From Hydrangea macrophylla (taxonomy: Eukaryota; Streptophyta; Magnoliopsida; Cornales; Hydrangeaceae): DNA of 64,000 nucleotides. This document shows, piece after piece, positions 63,609 to 64,000 of the stretch. Position 1 is the stretch's first letter. Every line of letters starts with the position of its first letter. The stretch covers positions 28,703,850 through 28,767,849 of the forward strand of contig CM066991.1 of NCBI GenBank assembly GCA_033977485.1, in the 5' to 3' direction. Made by a program: the position numbers and the translations under genes. The notes under the pieces were generated by a model that was not told the origin of the DNA, made no database searches, and saw nothing but the letters and a program-made list of their open reading frames with translations.

Positions 63609-64000
63609 ATGTTAGGTACACGTTCAAATAAACCGGAACTAAAACCTTTTGACTCTGAACTTGAACGCACCCTAAGAGTTAATAAGTCTTCAAACTTAAC
63701 TTCTAGAACAAGGTTTTTAATAGACGACGATTTGACACTAAAACCAACGTCTTTATTTGAATCTGAAATACGTAGTACCCTTACAAGATTAAAGAAACCA
63801 CGCTTTCATAACATAGAACCGATTAAAATGGCAGACATTGGAAATAATAACGAAAACAACCAAAATAACAACGGAAATAATTTGAATAATCCTAATATAC
63901 CACCACCTCCTCCACTTAAAGATTATTTTATTCCGACGACTTATACGCCACAAACTTGTATCGACTTACCGGAGGCGACAGCATCTCACTTTGAGATAAA
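63609..64000 (+). CDS. Athila-type gag, N-terminal part, open to the window edge
   Basis: ATG at 63609 opens a frame of at least 130 codons without a stop. Features are an acidic/basic start (ELKPFDSELERTLRV), EIRSTLTRLKKPRF, then MADIGNNN with an Asn-rich stretch, a run of five prolines, LKDYFIPTTYTPQT and SHFEIK. The DYF-then-FE(L/I)K order fits the start of Athila gag. Gag would form the virus-like particle of the element. The 3' part is outside the window. Confidence 0.75.
   Translation, partial: MLGTRSNKPELKPFDSELERTLRVNKSSNLTSRTRFLIDDDLTLKPTSLFESEIRSTLTRLKKPRFHNIEPIKMADIGNNNENNQNNNGNNLNNPNIPPPPPLKDYFIPTTYTPQTCIDLPEATASHFEI

Larger units (their letters stand above)
61832..64000 (+). mobile_element. 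Athila-type gypsy element, 5' part, continues past the window
   Basis: The LTR is 61837-63135 (1299 bp, TGTTAGTACC to GCATCA), preceded by a possible 5-bp target site GCATT. It is followed at 63141-63158 by TGGCGCCGTTGCCGGGGA, the tRNA-Asp-type primer site of the Athila lineage. A leader leads to an open gag frame at 63609. The open gag suggests a younger element than its neighbours. The second LTR lies beyond 64000. Confidence 0.88.

Overview
The window is nuclear DNA of a flowering plant. The plus strand carries the last 24 exons of the plastid-type ferredoxin-dependent glutamate synthase (Fd-GOGAT, GLU1) from about 209 to the stop codon at 37221-37223. Every inferred intron is GT-AG and the joined exons keep one frame for 1065 codons plus the stop. 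The start of the gene (transit peptide, glutaminase domain and early central domain) lies upstream of the window. Codon use and protein similarity suggest a eudicot, possibly an asterid. I cannot name the species.

Positions 1-37223 form a compact coding sequence (about 3.2 kb of exons) spread over 37 kb, because its introns are loaded with transposable elements. These include a Ty3/gypsy-derived LTR element with three LTRs (4023-7194, TSD AAATG), a TRIM (10230-10531, TSD TTAAC), and a gag-less Ty1/copia element (17701-22033, TSD AAGTC). A second TRIM is fused to a truncated reverse-strand copia element (24834 to about 29290) inside an 8.7-kb intron. Several SINE copies and MITE families fill much of the remainder.

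Positions 37224-40770 are the downstream intergenic region, with MITEs and two foldback elements. From about 40770 to 59370 lies a nest. An old plus-strand gypsy 3' end is split by a 1.5-kb hAT-like element (TSD GGGAGAGC, itself carrying a foldback element with a 9-bp TSD) and by a 2.8-kb solo LTR (TSD TTAGA). Its 3' LTR is split by an 11.5-kb minus-strand gypsy element with two 3-kb LTRs (46599-58134, TSD GTGTT). Positions 60119-61803 hold a decayed second copy of that gypsy family on the plus strand. It is cut off just before an Athila-type LTR element (LTR 61837-63135, tRNA-Asp-type primer site, open gag from 63609) that runs off the window.

The only host gene I can support is Fd-GOGAT. 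It converts 2-oxoglutarate plus glutamine to two glutamates in the chloroplast using reduced ferredoxin. Everything else is transposon sequence, mostly defective. I did not find a convincing undescribed cellular system. The most unusual signals are a 20-bp-periodic array of ATCGAT-centred palindromes in both LTRs of the large gypsy element, an extra ORF upstream of its gag, and matching non-canonical termini (TG...TT) on a copia element and a TRIM.
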